Below the pieces are notes generated by a model. The model had not been told where the DNA came from. It saw only the letters and a list, made by a program, of their open reading frames with translations, and did no database searches. Source: Carettochelys insculpta (lineage: Eukaryota > Chordata > Testudines > Carettochelyidae). Taken from it: DNA of 64,000 nt. The stretch lies in assembly GCF_033958435.1 (NCBI RefSeq), contig NC_134138.1:77858298-77922297 (forward strand), written 5' to 3'. Position 1 is the stretch's first letter, and every line of letters starts with the position of its first letter. This document shows, piece by piece, positions 47,681 to 59,565 of the stretch. The position numbers and the translations under genes were made by a program.

Positions 47681-47739
47681 TTCACATCTGGAATTTAAAT
47701 ATACTCACATCCTTCATTTATAAAACTAAAGAATGACCA

Positions 47740-48640
47740 GATTAAATACAGGAATCAAGTTACAGAAATTACATGTTAGCAGGGCTGGGGGAGCAACAGG
47801 ACTGGGGCTGCATTGGCCTGGCTGGAGCACCCCCTTCCCACAGGGCACCCAAGGCAGCTGACAGGGACTGCTCTGGCTGGGATGGAGAAACCCCCACCTA
47901 TGGTGCTTCCAGGCCAGGCTGCTGCAGATGGGGGTTACTTTGGCTATGCTGGTGCTCCCTACATCTATGGCGGTGCCACAGGGGGGATGCTTCACCCGAG
48001 TCACAGCCATCTCAGCACTCTGTGAACAGGGGCACCTCAGCTGCCCCCTCCCATTTTATCAGTCAACTGGTTAAATTTAGCTCTTAACTGCTCAACCAAT
48101 TAAATGAGATTTTACATCCCTAGTCTGGGTGGGAGGTAGGGCACTAAAGCAGGCTGGGAGTGGAGGTCTGGCTGGGAGGGAGGTGCAGATGCAGGCTGAA
48201 GGTGGGGCGTCTGGAAGGCTAGGAGGGTGCAGGAGTGAGCTGGGGGTTGGGTGTATGGCTGGGAGGCAGGTACAGGAACAAGGGAGAGTTCAGGAGGAAA
48301 CTGGAAGTGGGAGAGCTGGGTGGGAGCAGACTGAAGGAAATGACCAGAGCTGGGAGAGATGGGAGGGGCAAGAGAGAGGGATGGAATGCAGGGGCTGGTC
48401 ATGGGGGAGGGGGAGCACTTACCTGGGTCCGTGCTCCCTGCCATTCTGCTGCTCCTATTGGCCAAAATCTGCCTAATAAATGCAATGGGAAAACCCTTCC
48501 ACAAGCTGTTTTCGGTCCCATGTTCCCCTGTCTGGGGACAGGGTGCAGAGCAGCACATGGTGCCATACTTCTTCCCAACACGCCAGATGCAGCCTGTGGG
48601 GCTCAGGGCTCCCCACCCCTGGGCTGAGCTGTAGGCAGAG
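47740..48640. repeat. Non-autonomous DNA element fragments, unclassified
   Basis: The string AATGAGATTTTACATCCCTAG ending near 48123 and the CAACTGGTTAAA words before it resemble the end of a dispersed reptile DNA element. From 48124 to about 48640 there is a GGGAGG-rich GC block that resembles the interior of hAT-type elements. No transposase is present. Open frames here are products of base composition. The assignment is from memory and weak. Confidence 0.3.
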
Positions 48641-48877
48641 GGAGGAGCTATCAGGGAGGCCGAGCACTTAAACCCTGCTAGTAAGCGACCAGGGAGCTTT
48701 GCGACCGGGTGCTGGCAAACAGGGTGTGTGCTAACAGGAGGGAGTTTGGAGAGGGGAGTTTAGAGGGGGAGCTTGGAGGGAGCCAGTGACTTACTTCTGT
48801 TGCCCTTAAACTAAATCCTTTATAACAACCTCTATCTGAAACATTTAATTAACCCTCATATATAACTAGAGTAGGAA

Positions 48878-49801
48878 ATGGAGGCAGAAGCCCAGCAGCA
48901 GAGTGGGGGCTATCCTGTTTATTGTGTCGAGTGCAGTATGTATGACTACCTACCCTGTGGGCGGGTGGCGTATGTGTGCGCTCGATGCAAGGAGCTCCTG
49001 GCCCTCAGAGACCGAGTGCGTGCTTTGGAGGCCAGGGTGGCTGAACTGGAGGAGCTAAGGAAGGCAGAGGTGTTTGTGGATGAGACTTTCCGGGACATAG
49101 TAGGGCTGTCCCACCTCCAATCTGACAGTCCTGAGGCTGTTACGGAGGATGAAAGGCTCAGGGAAGGAGAGCAGTCAAGGGGAGCAGAGGGAAACCATCC
49201 CGTAGTTGGGACCCTCCTTCCAGAGGGTGATGTTGTATCCTCTCGTGCCGAGGATACTTCTCCGGGGGAGGGAGCGCCAGCTGTTAGGAAGAAGCAGGTT
49301 TTAGTAGTGGGGGATTCGATCATTAGAAATATAGATAGTTGGGTTTGTGATGACCGGGAGAACCGTATGGTGACTTGCCTGCCTGGTGCGAAGGTTGCGG
49401 ATCTCTCGAGGCATCTAGACAGACTTATGGGCAGTGCTGGGGAGGAGCCGGTCGTCGTGGTACATGTTGGTACCAATGACATAGGGAAGGGTAGAAGAGA
49501 TGTTCTGGAGGCCAAATTTAGGTTACTAGGAAAGAGACTGAAATCCAGAACATCTTTGGTGGCATTCTCTGAAATGCTTCCAGTTCCACGCGCAGGGCCA
49601 GATAGACAGGCAGAACTTCAGAGTCTCAATGCGTGGATGAGACGATGGTGTAGGGAAGAGGGGTTTAGATTTATTAGGAACTGGGGACACTTTTGGGGTA
49701 GGGGGAGCCTATACAGGAAGGATGGGCTCCACCTAAATCAAGGTGGATCCAGACTGCTGGCATTAAACATTAAAAAGGACATAGAGCAGTTTTTAAACTA
49801 A
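48878..49801 (+). CDS. CR1 ORF1 protein with zinc-binding, coiled-coil and SGNH-hydrolase domains
   Basis: A 307-residue intact frame. Residues 16-37 contain four or five Cys (CVEC, C27, CARC), a likely zinc-binding unit. Residues 40-62 are a short coiled coil (LRDRVRALEARVAELEELRK). Residues 140-307 form an SGNH-hydrolase/esterase-like domain with GDS at 145-147, GTND at 198-201 and DGLH at 282-285, so the Ser, Gly, Asn, Asp and His pattern is complete. Esterase-like domains are known in ORF1 of CR1/L3 elements, and ORF1 proteins bind the element RNA; the role of the esterase is not settled. The frame ends in TTT TTA AAC TAA, a possible frameshift site (separate entry). Confidence 0.85.
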   Translation: MEAEAQQQSGGYPVYCVECSMYDYLPCGRVAYVCARCKELLALRDRVRALEARVAELEELRKAEVFVDETFRDIVGLSHLQSDSPEAVTEDERLREGEQSRGAEGNHPVVGTLLPEGDVVSSRAEDTSPGEGAPAVRKKQVLVVGDSIIRNIDSWVCDDRENRMVTCLPGAKVADLSRHLDRLMGSAGEEPVVVVHVGTNDIGKGRRDVLEAKFRLLGKRLKSRTSLVAFSEMLPVPRAGPDRQAELQSLNAWMRRWCREEGFRFIRNWGHFWGRGSLYRKDGLHLNQGGSRLLALNIKKDIEQFLN

Positions 49802-50883
49802 GAGGTGGGGGAAAGCCGATTGGTGCGGGGGAGCACCTGGATCGGACGGAGACTTCTCTTACACGAGGCTCCATAGACAGGGATTCCCTAGAAGTTAGTC
49901 AGATAGGGAACGTGGGAAATAATATATGGGCAAGATCAGATGTAAAACAATCATGCATAAAAAAATCCACCGTGTCTGTGAAAGGCGGACATATAAATAG
50001 TGGTAGTTTTCTAACATGCTTTTACACTAATGCTAGGAGTCTGTCTAATAAGATGGGTGAACTGGAGTACCTCATATCAAAGGAGGAAGTTGACATAATA
50101 GGCATCTCAGAAACATGGTGGAATGAGGACAATCAGTGGGACACTATCATACCGGGATATAAATTATATCGGAAAGACAGAACAGGTCGTGCGGGTGGCG
50201 GAGTGGTACTATATGTGAAGGATAATATAGAATCAAATGAAGTAAAAATCCTAAAGGAATCAAAATGTTCCATAGAATCATTATGGATAACAATTCATTT
50301 CTCTAATATGAATATGGCATTAGGAATATATTACCGACCACCTAACCAGGACAGTGATAGTGATGCTGAAATGTTAAGGGAGATTAGAGAGGCTATCAAA
50401 ATAAAAAACACAGTAATAATAGGAGATTTCAATTATCCCCATATTGATTGGGTGCATGTCACCTCAGGACGGGATTCAGAGATTAAATTTCTTGATGCCT
50501 TAAATGACTGCTTCTTGGAGCAGCTAGTACAGGAACCCACAAGGGGAGAGTCGGTTCTCGATCTAGTCTTAACTGGAACGCAGGATCTGGTCCAAGAGGT
50601 AACTGTTACTGGACCGCTTGGAAATAGTGACCACAATATAATAACTTTTAATATTCCTGTGTTGGGAAGAACACCGCAGCGGTCAAACACTCTGGCATTT
50701 AATTTCAAAAAGGGGAATTACACTAAAATGAGGAAGCTAGTTAAACAGAAACTAAAAGGTAGAGTAATTAAACTAAAATCCCTGGAAGCTGCATGGAAAC
50801 TGTTTAAAGACACCATACTAGAGGCCCAACTTAAATGTATACCCCAAATAAAAAAACACAGTAAGAAATTGCGGAGTTATTAA
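49774..50883 (+). CDS. CR1 ORF2, apurinic-like endonuclease part
   Basis: This is the N-terminal endonuclease of ORF2, which nicks target DNA so that reverse transcription can begin. The frame is open from within the end of ORF1 and has no ATG before about 50053, so it is unlikely to start by ordinary initiation. Motifs of the exonuclease/endonuclease/phosphatase fold are present: [21 protein letters not shown] (catalytic E), [17 protein letters not shown] and the SDHNIITF catalytic His block. The frame stops at TAA just after [10 protein letters not shown], where the linker to the reverse transcriptase is deleted. The endonuclease itself appears intact. Confidence 0.85.
   Translation, partial: KGHRAVFKLRGGGKPIGAGEHLDRTETSLTRGSIDRDSLEVSQIGNVGNNIWARSDVKQSCIKKSTVSVKGGHINSGSFLTCFYTNARSLSNKMGELEYLISKEEVDIIGISETWWNEDNQWDTIIPGYKLYRKDRTGRAGGGVVLYVKDNIESNEVKILKESKCSIESLWITIHFSNMNMALGIYYRPPNQDSDSDAEMLREIREAIKIKNTVIIGDFNYPHIDWVHVTSGRDSEIKFLDALNDCFLEQLVQEPTRGESVLDLVLTGTQDLVQEVTVTGPLGNSDHNIITFNIPVLGRTPQRSNTLAFNFKKGNYTKMRKLVKQKLKGRVIKLKSLEAAWKLFKDTILEAQLKCIPQIKKHSKKLRSY
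49792..49798 (+). promoter_or_regulatory. Candidate -1 ribosomal frameshift heptamer TTTAAAC
   Basis: T TTA AAC lies in the zero frame of ORF1, directly before its TAA stop. A -1 slip here enters the frame TTT AAA CTA AGA, which is exactly the ORF2 frame, open from 49774 to 50880. Possible downstream structures are GGTGC/GCACC (49822-49826 with 49833-49837), an outer CCGAT/ATCGG stem, or AGGTG/CACCT starting 4 bases downstream. U UUA AAC is a known efficient slippery sequence in other systems. Function here is inference. Confidence 0.5.
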
Positions 50884-50885
50884 CA

Positions 50886-52277
50886 GTGGTTTGTAACCTA
50901 TCCTTTAAATCCACTTTGGTACCAAATGACTGGAAGACGGCCAATATAACACCAATATTTAAAAAAGGCTCTAGAGGAGATCCTGGCAATTATAGACCGA
51001 TAAGTTTAACATCAGTACCAGGTAAATTAGTAGAAACACTAGTAAAGAGTAAAATTGCAAGGCACATAGAAGAGCACGAATTGTTGGGCAAAAGTCAGCA
51101 TGGTTTCTGCAGAGGGAAGTCGTGTCTGTCTAATCTATTAGAATTCTTTGAAGGGGTTAATAAACATGCGGACAAGGGGCACCCAGTGGACATAATATAC
51201 CTAGATTTCCAGAAAGCCTTTGACACGGTCCCACACCAAAGGCTTTTATGTAAATTAGGTGGTCATGGGATAGGAGGAAAGGTCCTTTCATGGATCGGAA
51301 ATTGGTTAAAAGACAGAAAACAAAGGGTTGGAATAAATGGTAAATTTTCACAATGGAGGGGGGTAACTAGTGGTGTTCCCCAGGGCTCAGTCCTGGGACC
51401 GATCCTGTTCAACTTGTTCATCAATGATCTAGAAAATGAGGTAAGCAGTGAGGTGGCAAAGTTTGCAGATGACACCAAGTTGTTCAGGACAGTCAAAAGC
51501 AAAAGGGATTGTGAAGAACTACAAGGAGATCTCAGCAAACTGAGTGATTGGGCAGCAAAATGGCAAATGAAATTTAATGTGGGTAAGTGTAAGGTAATGC
51601 ATGTTGGAAAAAATAACCCAAATTACACGTACTACATGATGGGGTCAAATTTAGCTACGACAGATCAGGAAAGGGATCTTGGAGTTATAGTGGATAGTTC
51701 TCTGAAGACATCCACGCAGTGTGCAGCGGCAGTTAGTAAGGCAAATAGGATGTTAGGAATTATTAAAAAAGGGATCGATAATAAGACAAAAGATATCATA
51801 CTTCCCCTATATAAAACTATGGTACGCCCACATCTCGAGTACTGCGTGCAGATGTGGTCTCCTCACCTCAAAAAAGATATATTGGCATTAGAAAAGGTTC
51901 AGAAAAGGGCGACTAAGATGATTAGGGGCTTGGAAAGGGTCCCATATGGGGAGAGGCTAGAGAGACTGGGACTTTTCAGTTTGGAAAAGAGGCGATTGAG
52001 GGGCGATATGATAGAGGTATATAAAATCATGAATGGTGTGGAGAAAGTGAATATAGAAAAATTATTTACCTTTTCCCATAATACAAGAACTAGGGGACAC
52101 CAAATGAAATTGATGGGTAGTAGGTTCAAAACTAATAAAAGGAAATTTTTCTTCACACAGCGCACAGTCAACCTGTGGAACTCCTTGCCCGAGGAGGCTG
52201 TGAAGGCCAGGACTCTATTAGGGTTTAAAAAAGAGCTTGATAAATTTTTGCAGGTCAGGTCCATGAATGGCTATTAG
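50886..52277 (+). pseudogene. CR1 ORF2, reverse transcriptase part separated by deletion
   Basis: About 463 open codons with the reverse transcriptase fingers and palm: [33 protein letters not shown] (first Asp), [14 protein letters not shown] and KFADDTKLF (intact catalytic DD), then the thumb-like [16 protein letters not shown] and the C-terminal NSLPEEAV. The frame differs from that of the endonuclease part. The usual linker before VCNLSFK (in relatives it includes a PDGI-type segment) is missing, so a deletion of a few hundred bases plus a frame change joins the two. The enzyme motifs have no damage. Confidence 0.85.
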
Positions 52278-52447
52278 CCAGGGATAAAGTATGGTGCCCT
52301 AGCCTTCATAACAAGGGCAGGAGATGGATGGCAGGAGATAAATCACTTGTCTTCTGTTCTCCTTCTCTGGGGCACCTGGCATTGGCCACCGTCGGCAGAT
52401 GGGATGCTGGGCTTGATGGACCTTTGGTCTGACCCAGTATGGCCATT

Positions 52448-52480
52448 CTTATGTTCTTATGTTCTTATGTTCTTATGGGC
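52448..52480 (+). repeat. CR1 3' tail repeat (TTCTTATG)n
   Basis: Four copies of an octamer at the 3' end, the signature tail of CR1 elements used in target-primed insertion. Confidence 0.9.
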
Positions 52481-52484
52481 AGTT

Positions 52485-54005
52485 ACTGTTTTTGAATATA
52501 AAGGTGGTGATGAAGCTTTTAAAAGGTTTCTTCATTGGCATGGTAGTTGTGCTTGTTTACTGGCAATTTGTTTTAAGAAAAACTGTCACTGCATGATGAT
52601 TGGATGCTACGTGGCATGTGGCCAATCGGAATTCTGGCTTGTGCAACTTTCAGTGGGGAGATGAAAGCAAGACGTAACTAAACGCTTTTGGAAATGGTAG
52701 TGGGATACAAAGAACAATGTTTTCTGAAAAACGACTTGAGTATCAGTCAAAGTGTCACAAAATAAATTACTTCAGTAAAGTGTAAATACGGGGCGGGGGG
52801 GATAGCATACTTGAGTAGAGTCACAAAGTATTGCTACTTAAGTACTTCCCATATCTGTTGAACAGAGGTTATAATAATAACAATAATAAAAAAAGCAGTC
52901 AATACAGTCTCTCCAAAGGATGGGTATTAATGCAGAGCATAATACTAAAACAGCGACATAGAACACTTAACTACATCTGGCTGCAATTATATATTTCACA
53001 TCCCGTCTTTCCCTTCTAGTTATCTACAGGGTAGTAAAGGTGCATCTGTATGGGTTTTATCACATGAAATTTCTAAAATAATATGTTCCCTGTAGTGGCA
53101 GAAAGTTGCAAGTGAATTTTACTAGGACTCCTTTGTCTGACTAATTACTTTACATGAAAATGGGGTTATTGGTTTTGAATTCTGGGGAAAGGAGAGGACC
53201 TCTAATTGCCACATTGAATTGTACATAACATGGGCCTGTTAGATGAGCCTTTTTTAGATGAAAAGTCAGGGCACCTTCGCCTGAAACACTGGCTGATGAT
53301 TGGAAAAGGATGATGGCAAAACAGGAGTTCCAGAAATCTGTTTTTGGCTAATATAGGTGGCCTTGTGATATGATCAAGGAAAAGACAGTAAGGTCAGAAG
53401 AGAGAAGTTACAACAATGCGCATGTTTTCCAGCTAAAATTATATCTTAAGATTTACATGGAATTTATCACTCTATGCAAACCCTTTAGGACTGGATATTG
53501 AACAAGGGGGAAAGCCTTTCTGTTATGGGTAATTATAGTGTCTAGTACTTTTGATTATTTAATTAGGAGATAAGTAGGAGATATGACATGAATATTCATC
53601 TTAACAATAAAACAAGACCTAATGTGATGCCACTTATTCTTATCATATTTTGGGTGAAATAAAGATATAAGGTAAAAAAAAATCAAGAATAACGAGGATA
53701 CACTAATTAATTTTATTTTTAGTATAGCTATGTTGATGTGTACAGCCAACAGGCTGCACAATTGTCATTTTCCATTATAAATTTAAATTTCAGGCCTTCT
53801 CTTTTCATTCAGTATCCATGCATAACTGACACAAAATTTAAAGAACATTATAATCCTCATACAATAAAGGGAGAATTCAAATATAAATCCATGCACTTTT
53901 TGTAGAGGGGAACATAATGGTAGTTTAAGATCAAAATCAAATGTTGCCTTTTTGTTTTTTTAATTAAAGCTTTCACAAGACAAAAACAGTCCCTATTTTT
54001 CACTG
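52485..54005. other. No recognised feature
   Basis: AT-rich DNA without supported genes or repeats. Confidence 0.45.
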
Positions 54006-54007
54006 AC

Positions 54008-54340
54008 AGTTTTCAAACTTCGAACTTTTTCAATCAGTTCTCCATGGGCCCCCTTTATCAGCCACCACTCTCAGGCCAGCTGGTTCTGAAAGCAGGAGTA
54101 CAGAACTATGGGTGAGATAGGCAAGCTATTGTCACCCTTACTGCTGCTGGCAGGGTGCTGCCTTCAAAACTGGGCACCTGGCCAGTATTACAACCACTAC
54201 TCTTCTGTTGCCCAGCTCTGAAGGTAGCACAAAAATAATGGTGGCAACACCTTTGACACTCTTAAGATGAATTTGTGACCCCCATGCAAATCCCTTTAGG
54301 GTCGGGAGACCCCGATTTGAGAAATGTGGGTCTAGTGAAG
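54008..54340 (+). mobile_element. hAT-like non-autonomous element
   Basis: The 3' part GGGTCGGGAGACCCCGATTTGAGAAA has the form of a worn hAT end (GGGTCGGGACCCCCAATTTGAGAAACACTG type, shortened here). The interior pattern (AAGGTAGCACAAAAATAATGG, GGGCACCTGGCCAG) resembles a common turtle non-autonomous element. The left end near CAGTTTTCAAACTTCG is likely. No clear 8-base duplication remains. Confidence 0.5.
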
Positions 54341-54344
54341 ACCT

Positions 54345-55585
54345 GCTACATCAACTACAGAACGCTGTCTAACTCCAGTACTCCATCAGAATAAGACGAG
54401 TAAGGTAAGTCTGTGGGAGAGCAACCCTCACTAACACAGCATGGCATAGACACTGAACTATCTACCTGTTATAACCTGAGATTATAAATTGAAATATAAA
54501 ATTAAATCGTAATAGAAGCTATTTCTTAAAATAATTGGAGGGTCTATTAAATACTCATTTGTAGATCACTAGAAGCAATACATCAAGATCTTTTGGTCTG
54601 TCAAACTTTTGGAAGTCTTGAAAAAAATGTTTCTCAGCCATTGACATTATAGAGTGAGTCATTCTCACCTGCTGAGAGCTGTCAGTGTAGATTATAACTG
54701 GAACTGAATGCTCTTTTGGAAATTAACCTGTGCTTTCTCTGCAGGGTGCATTCCCTCTGGCCACAAAAACTGTTTGACCACAGCTGGAGAGGCATATTAA
54801 CATTTTCTACAGTGCTATTAACTTGCAATTTTGCTGTTTTAATAGTGTGATGTGTATAAGAAAATAAAAATTAATTGGGGTGGAAAACTGTATAACCTCA
54901 TCTTACAGTACTTGGACTAAAATATTTATTTTACAGTTGTCAGTATTTAATTTTTCTATTGAATATAACTTATCTGTTCTTTCTTAAAACAAAACATTAT
55001 GGAAACACAGTGGACTATGTTAGTCTTCCATCAGCCTGCTTCAGGCTTGCACATGACCTTCTATAAATCACAGAGGCGAGACAGACTTTGGAGACAGGTG
55101 AGCACTTCTCCTGTCTCAGTAGCCAACTTTCCCAAAACACAAAAATCAACAGTGAGGTCCAAGTACTTCCTTTGGGAAATTACTTGGGCCAGAAAACATA
55201 TGGACTACTGCATTACTATTGGGTCCAACTATGCCCAGAAATGCAATGTACACTGTAACTGTTGCAGCAATACAGGAATATTTCTTTCTTACTGCATCAG
55301 TGGTAGCAGCTCCATTGGCAATATCTGGGGAATGCAGTTACCTGAACAGTTTGGTGCTGCCTTAGGGAAATTGGCAGAGCATCATCAGTTTGAACAAATA
55401 TTAAATCTTGGGTGACTAATTTGTCTGGAAATTGATTATGCCCAGTCCAGATCTGGAAGAATTTACTGAATATATCAGTATTTATATTCAAGAGGGCTGT
55501 TGATGTAGCTATTTCCATGGAAACTGCAGGGAAAACTTAACTGGAATTTAATATGAACTGAGAAGTACATCTCCTGAATCACTGA
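54345..55585. other. No recognised feature
   Basis: A 138-codon frame at 54999-55415 shows no domain that I recognise. It lies just upstream of a gypsy remnant and could be decayed gag-type sequence, but I cannot show it. Confidence 0.35.
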
Positions 55586-55589
55586 GTCA

Positions 55590-57075
55590 ATTCACCACAG
55601 GAGCACGTGGAATGTCTGTATGGCCCTTGGGCCCAATCTGTGCACGCTACAGATTGTTTGGTTTACCAGGGCATTTGCAGGAGGTACCAGAAGACAGGAC
55701 ACATTGCTGTGACCTGCTGCACAGCCCAGTGACCAGCAATACAGAGTATCTATAACCAACAGGCCACCTCTGAAGACCAATTTCTAAGGATGGAAATTAG
55801 GAATTCCTAATATGGAAAAAACAACTTGGATGACACTGACAAGGATTTAGCCTTGCACATGTTATCCAAAGCTGCAATTAGAGTTGTCATCTGGGTCAAA
55901 CCCTTAATTGAGGGGGTTCCTTTGAGAATGGATCCTGATAATGGAGCTGCTTTTTCACTGTTTTCTGCTTCTTCTTATCACCAGCTATTATCACAAGTTC
56001 CTCCACGTGTCTGAAGACTTAAGGCAGAGAAAAGATAGTCCCAGAAGAGACACATCAGGTGAAAGTACCTGGACAATCAGTCATGTTATGCTTTTATGTT
56101 CTTGAAGGAAAGTATCTCCCCATTATTTGTCTTGGAAAGCTCAGGATTAATCGAACCAGGATCAACGTGCTTATTAAAAGAAAGCACCTTGAAACCTTCA
56201 AGAAATAATGGACAGATGCGCCAAAGATTTTGAAAAAGAACTTGGAGAGATAAATAACATGTTAGTGAAGCTCATTGTTAAGTCTGACAACATGCCAAAA
56301 TATTACAAGCCTAGAATTATGCTTTGAAGCTCCTGGAGAAGGCTGATTGTGACTGTTTAGTGAACATGAGAATCTTATCAGCAGTTTCACGCAGTGAGTG
56401 GCCTACACCTAGCATACCAGGGATCGAGAAGGAAAGCTCTGTCCTGGTTTGTGCAGAAGTCAGTAACACTGAGCTTAGTTTTATGTGTAAACAAGTATCC
56501 ACTATCTTATATTGAAGAATTATTTGCTAATAAAGGAGGATGGTGTTTCAGTAAATTGTATTTGCTTAATATATTCTATAAATGAAGAATGATTCAGCTT
56601 CTTAAAAATATCAAAATCAACATTAAGAAAGTTTGATTTTCTTACACCATACAAGTGACCATATTTTCCAAAGGGAAAATGGGATGCCCCATTGGGTTGG
56701 CCTGAACCAATTGCCTGAGCTTCCCACAACACCCACCCCCACCCCATGTCATACTGGAGCTGGCATCACTGCCCCCCCTCCCCCTGCCTCCCCGCTCCTT
56801 GAAATTTGAAATCTGTCTTGCAACATTTGGAAGACCACGGACTGAGAATATATTGACATGAATATGAGTTTTCCACATTTTTCAGCAAATGCTTTGAATG
56901 ATAATCAATGCCACAGTCTTAAGGAAATCACCAGAGAAAGCACTGCCCTCAGAGAATGTGTCACACTTCTGTTCATTCTTAAGGCTGCTTAATTACTACA
57001 GTAAATTTTTGTCTAATCTGGTGACAGCACTGACACCTTACATGAACTGTTGCAGGCACAACCAACCTACCAACC
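55590..57075 (+). pseudogene. Ruined Ty3/gypsy retrotransposon gag-pol region
   Basis: Short plus-strand pieces in several frames line up in the order expected for gag-pol. Near 55650-55710 a C...C...GHIA...C pattern suggests the zinc knuckle. At 55830-55990 a piece reading VPLRMDPDNGAAFSLFS corresponds to the protease, whose DTG active site appears as DNG. At 56330-56560 a piece with SEWPTPSIPGI and EELFANKGG matches the start of the reverse transcriptase. At 56930-57050 the piece FLRLLNYYSKFLSNL matches the end of the palm. Stops and frame changes are frequent, and no LTR was found. This is an old, inactive copy. Confidence 0.6.
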
Positions 57076-57104
57076 ATTTAAAGAATGAAAGAAACTATTG
57101 ACAA

Positions 57105-57620
57105 CTACTATACAATTTTGAAGTGCGTGTGTGTGTGTGCGCACACGTCAACATTTTTATGTACTGTACTCGATGTCTGAGCCATTATGGTCAAGACATG
57201 TTCAGTGACTCATAAAATGCTGAAAATTCCTTTTACAGACCAAATACTATAACTGGTATATTGAATCAATCCTGCATTACTTAACGGAGTTCAGAGTCAT
57301 CTTTTTAACCTACTGTTTTGGGGATAACTCTCCTGTTATACACATACTCAATTCCTTAATATTACACATTTTAAATGACTTCATAATTAGGAATCTATCT
57401 GATGTTCCACAGATACTCCATCGTGGAGTGTTTTCAACAAATCACTAACTACGGACTTCTAAAAAATGCATAGATAATAGAATGAAGGCTTGCACCAAAT
57501 CAAGAGAGGGTTTTAAAATTATAAGAAGTACATTTTACTATGTATGGACTCAGCTGTGTCTCCTTAGGGATTACTTCTATGCCCAGGAGATCAGAAAGAT
57601 GTATTTGTAAAGATACATAC
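57105..57620. other. AT-rich spacer with short GT microsatellite
   Basis: A GTGTGT/GCGCAC tract lies at 57124-57147. No gene was seen. Confidence 0.5.
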
Positions 57621-58058
57621 ATCTTGGCCACGTCTACACTAGCCAGCTATTTTGAAGTAGGAGGCCCAACTTCGAAGTAGCGCGTGTTGTGTCTACACAC
57701 GCTGGGCATTACTTCAAAGTTGAAATCAATGTGAAGTGCAGAGATGTTGAAACCACTATTCTTATGAGAAGGTGGGAATAGTGCGCTATTTCGACATCTA
57801 ACATCGAAATAGGACATGTGTACACAAGCCGCGTCCTGCTATTTCAAAATAGCTGGGTCCGCCAAGGTGGCAATCAGCTGGGATGAGGAGATACGCTGTC
57901 CAGCCCCTGCTGGGCTCTAAGATCTCTGTGCCCAGTGGCTCTTAAAGCCGCACAGAGCAGAAAACCCTGTGGCAGGAAGTTGAGAGCGTGCAGGCAGCAG
58001 TCATCACATGCTGCCACTCTGCACGCCCCAGTGACACCCCTTGCAGCCTCTGAGAGCC

Positions 58059-59565
58059 ATGGCCAGCCAGCATTCAGGCGAGCGGTCCCCAGGCTTCCCC
58101 TCCTACTGCCCCCACAGCTCATAGGCCTCCAGACAGAGGGGCAGGAAGAGCAGACCCTCCTGGACCAAGGCCAAGCTCGGGAACCTGCTGGGGCTCTGGG
58201 GTGAGGAAGAGAGGCTCCACGTAATGGGAGCAAGTGGCACAATGCCTCCACCTTCACCCAGCTGGCTTAGCACCTGGCTGTCTGGGGTCACCCAGCCCGC
58301 ACTCCTTATCAGGTCAGGAGTAAGGAAAAGGAGCTGCAGCAAGGTTGCGTCTGGGCATGGGACTCAGTCATCTGGTCAGGAGCCAACCCCACTTCTTTCC
58401 CCTATAATGGGGAGCTCAGGGCTGTCCTGGGCCCCCGGGGCACCTCCTTCCACCAGCCATCCTTGACACCATGGCCATGGAGCCCAGGAAGGTCTTGGAG
58501 CAGGAGCCTGGTCCTGAGGTCAGCCCCACACCCCTGGGCCTGCAAGCAGAGCCAGTCCCTGAGGTGGAGGAGGGGTCTAGCGAGGAGCGAGAACTCTTGA
58601 TCAACCCCCACTCCTGCAGCTTCAGTAGCACAGCCACCTGAGAGGCATCTCATGACTGAGGTGGTGGAGTATCAGGTATGTACCCCACAGACCACACACC
58701 CTTGGGGCATAGGGCTGGGGAACCATCCAGGGCCGGGGGCTCCCCACACCCCCGCCAGATACAGGCCCACTAGTGACCATGGCCCTGGGATGGTGGCACA
58801 GCCACCAGTGCCCATCAACACCTGCTCCTGCAGGCCATGCCACACCCTGCCCCCCAGGGGAGAATGGGGGGGCAGAACACACAAAGGGGCTCTCCACAAG
58901 GACACTGCACCCACAAATGGGATACAGGGGAGGGGTACCTAGTGCCGATATGGGGAATGGGGGGCATGGGGCATGGGGCTGTGCTTGGTAACCACGGCCC
59001 TCCACCCCTTAACCCCTTGCTTCTGCAGCCTCACCATCTGATGGCCAGGACTGTCTCACCACATCTGTGGTGTCAGACAGCTCCCCAGGGTCATTGGACC
59101 ACACCAGCCCTCTGGGCCAACTACAAGCACTGGGACTGACCCACCTGAGCCAGGCGTGAGTGGTTGTCAACCCTGATGTCTTGGCCACTCTCTGCTGCCA
59201 GGTTAAAACAGTGGAGCACCATCTCTGTTTGGAGGACGGGGGGGCTGCCTGGTGCCAGGAGGCCTGGGGGGCCTTCATGGTCACCTTCAATAGGGTAGTG
59301 GCCTCATTCAAGGACTTGGTGGCCCAGCTGCCACCCCTTGCCACCCCCTTCAGTCCCCCACTTCTGCCCCACCTGCTGCCCCACCTAGCAGCTCCCCAGG
59401 GCAGGAACCCACTGGGGCCGATCGCTGGGCTGAGGATGCACCCCAGCCATATCTCCCAGTCATCCAGGCTCCCAGCCGGCCCCTCTGGGGACTCTGGACA
59501 AAGGGTGGAGGCTGCGACCCGGACCCAGCAGGGGTCGCCCACGTCCACCCTCAACTCCAGAGTGA
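58059..59565 (+). pseudogene. Myb/SANT-like gene of E5, frameshifted
   Basis: A start equivalent to that of E1 (ATGGCCAGCCAG) is followed by exon 1 to 58675 (donor GTATGT). The trihelix domain appears as LLGLWGEEERLHVMG, then breaks into other frames where RSKEKELQQGCVWAWD and YNGELRAVLGPRG can be read. Exon 2 starts at 59030 after TTCTGCAG and includes a worn coiled coil (VKTVEHHLCLEDG, AWCQEAWGAFMVTFNRVV) and a Pro-rich tail. Several stops are present. Confidence 0.75.

Larger units (their letters stand above)
48641..52480 (+). mobile_element. CR1 LINE, nearly full length with one internal deletion
   Basis: A plus-strand CR1 retrotransposon with a 5' untranslated region (about 48641-48877), ORF1, ORF2 and a 3' end (GGTCTGACCCAGTATGGCC followed by four TTCTTATG-type repeats). 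ORF2 is split by a deletion of the linker between endonuclease and reverse transcriptase at about 50880. All other parts are open, so this is a recent insertion. CR1 elements insert without long target duplications, and none was seen. Confidence 0.9.

Noticed and set aside
48129..48630. Open frames of 115-148 codons before the CR1
   Set aside because: They come from GGGAGG-type repetitive GC sequence and have no domain.
54999..55415. 138-codon frame upstream of the gypsy remnant
   Set aside because: No motif was recognisable and its codon pattern is unremarkable; kept only as a possibility for decayed gag.
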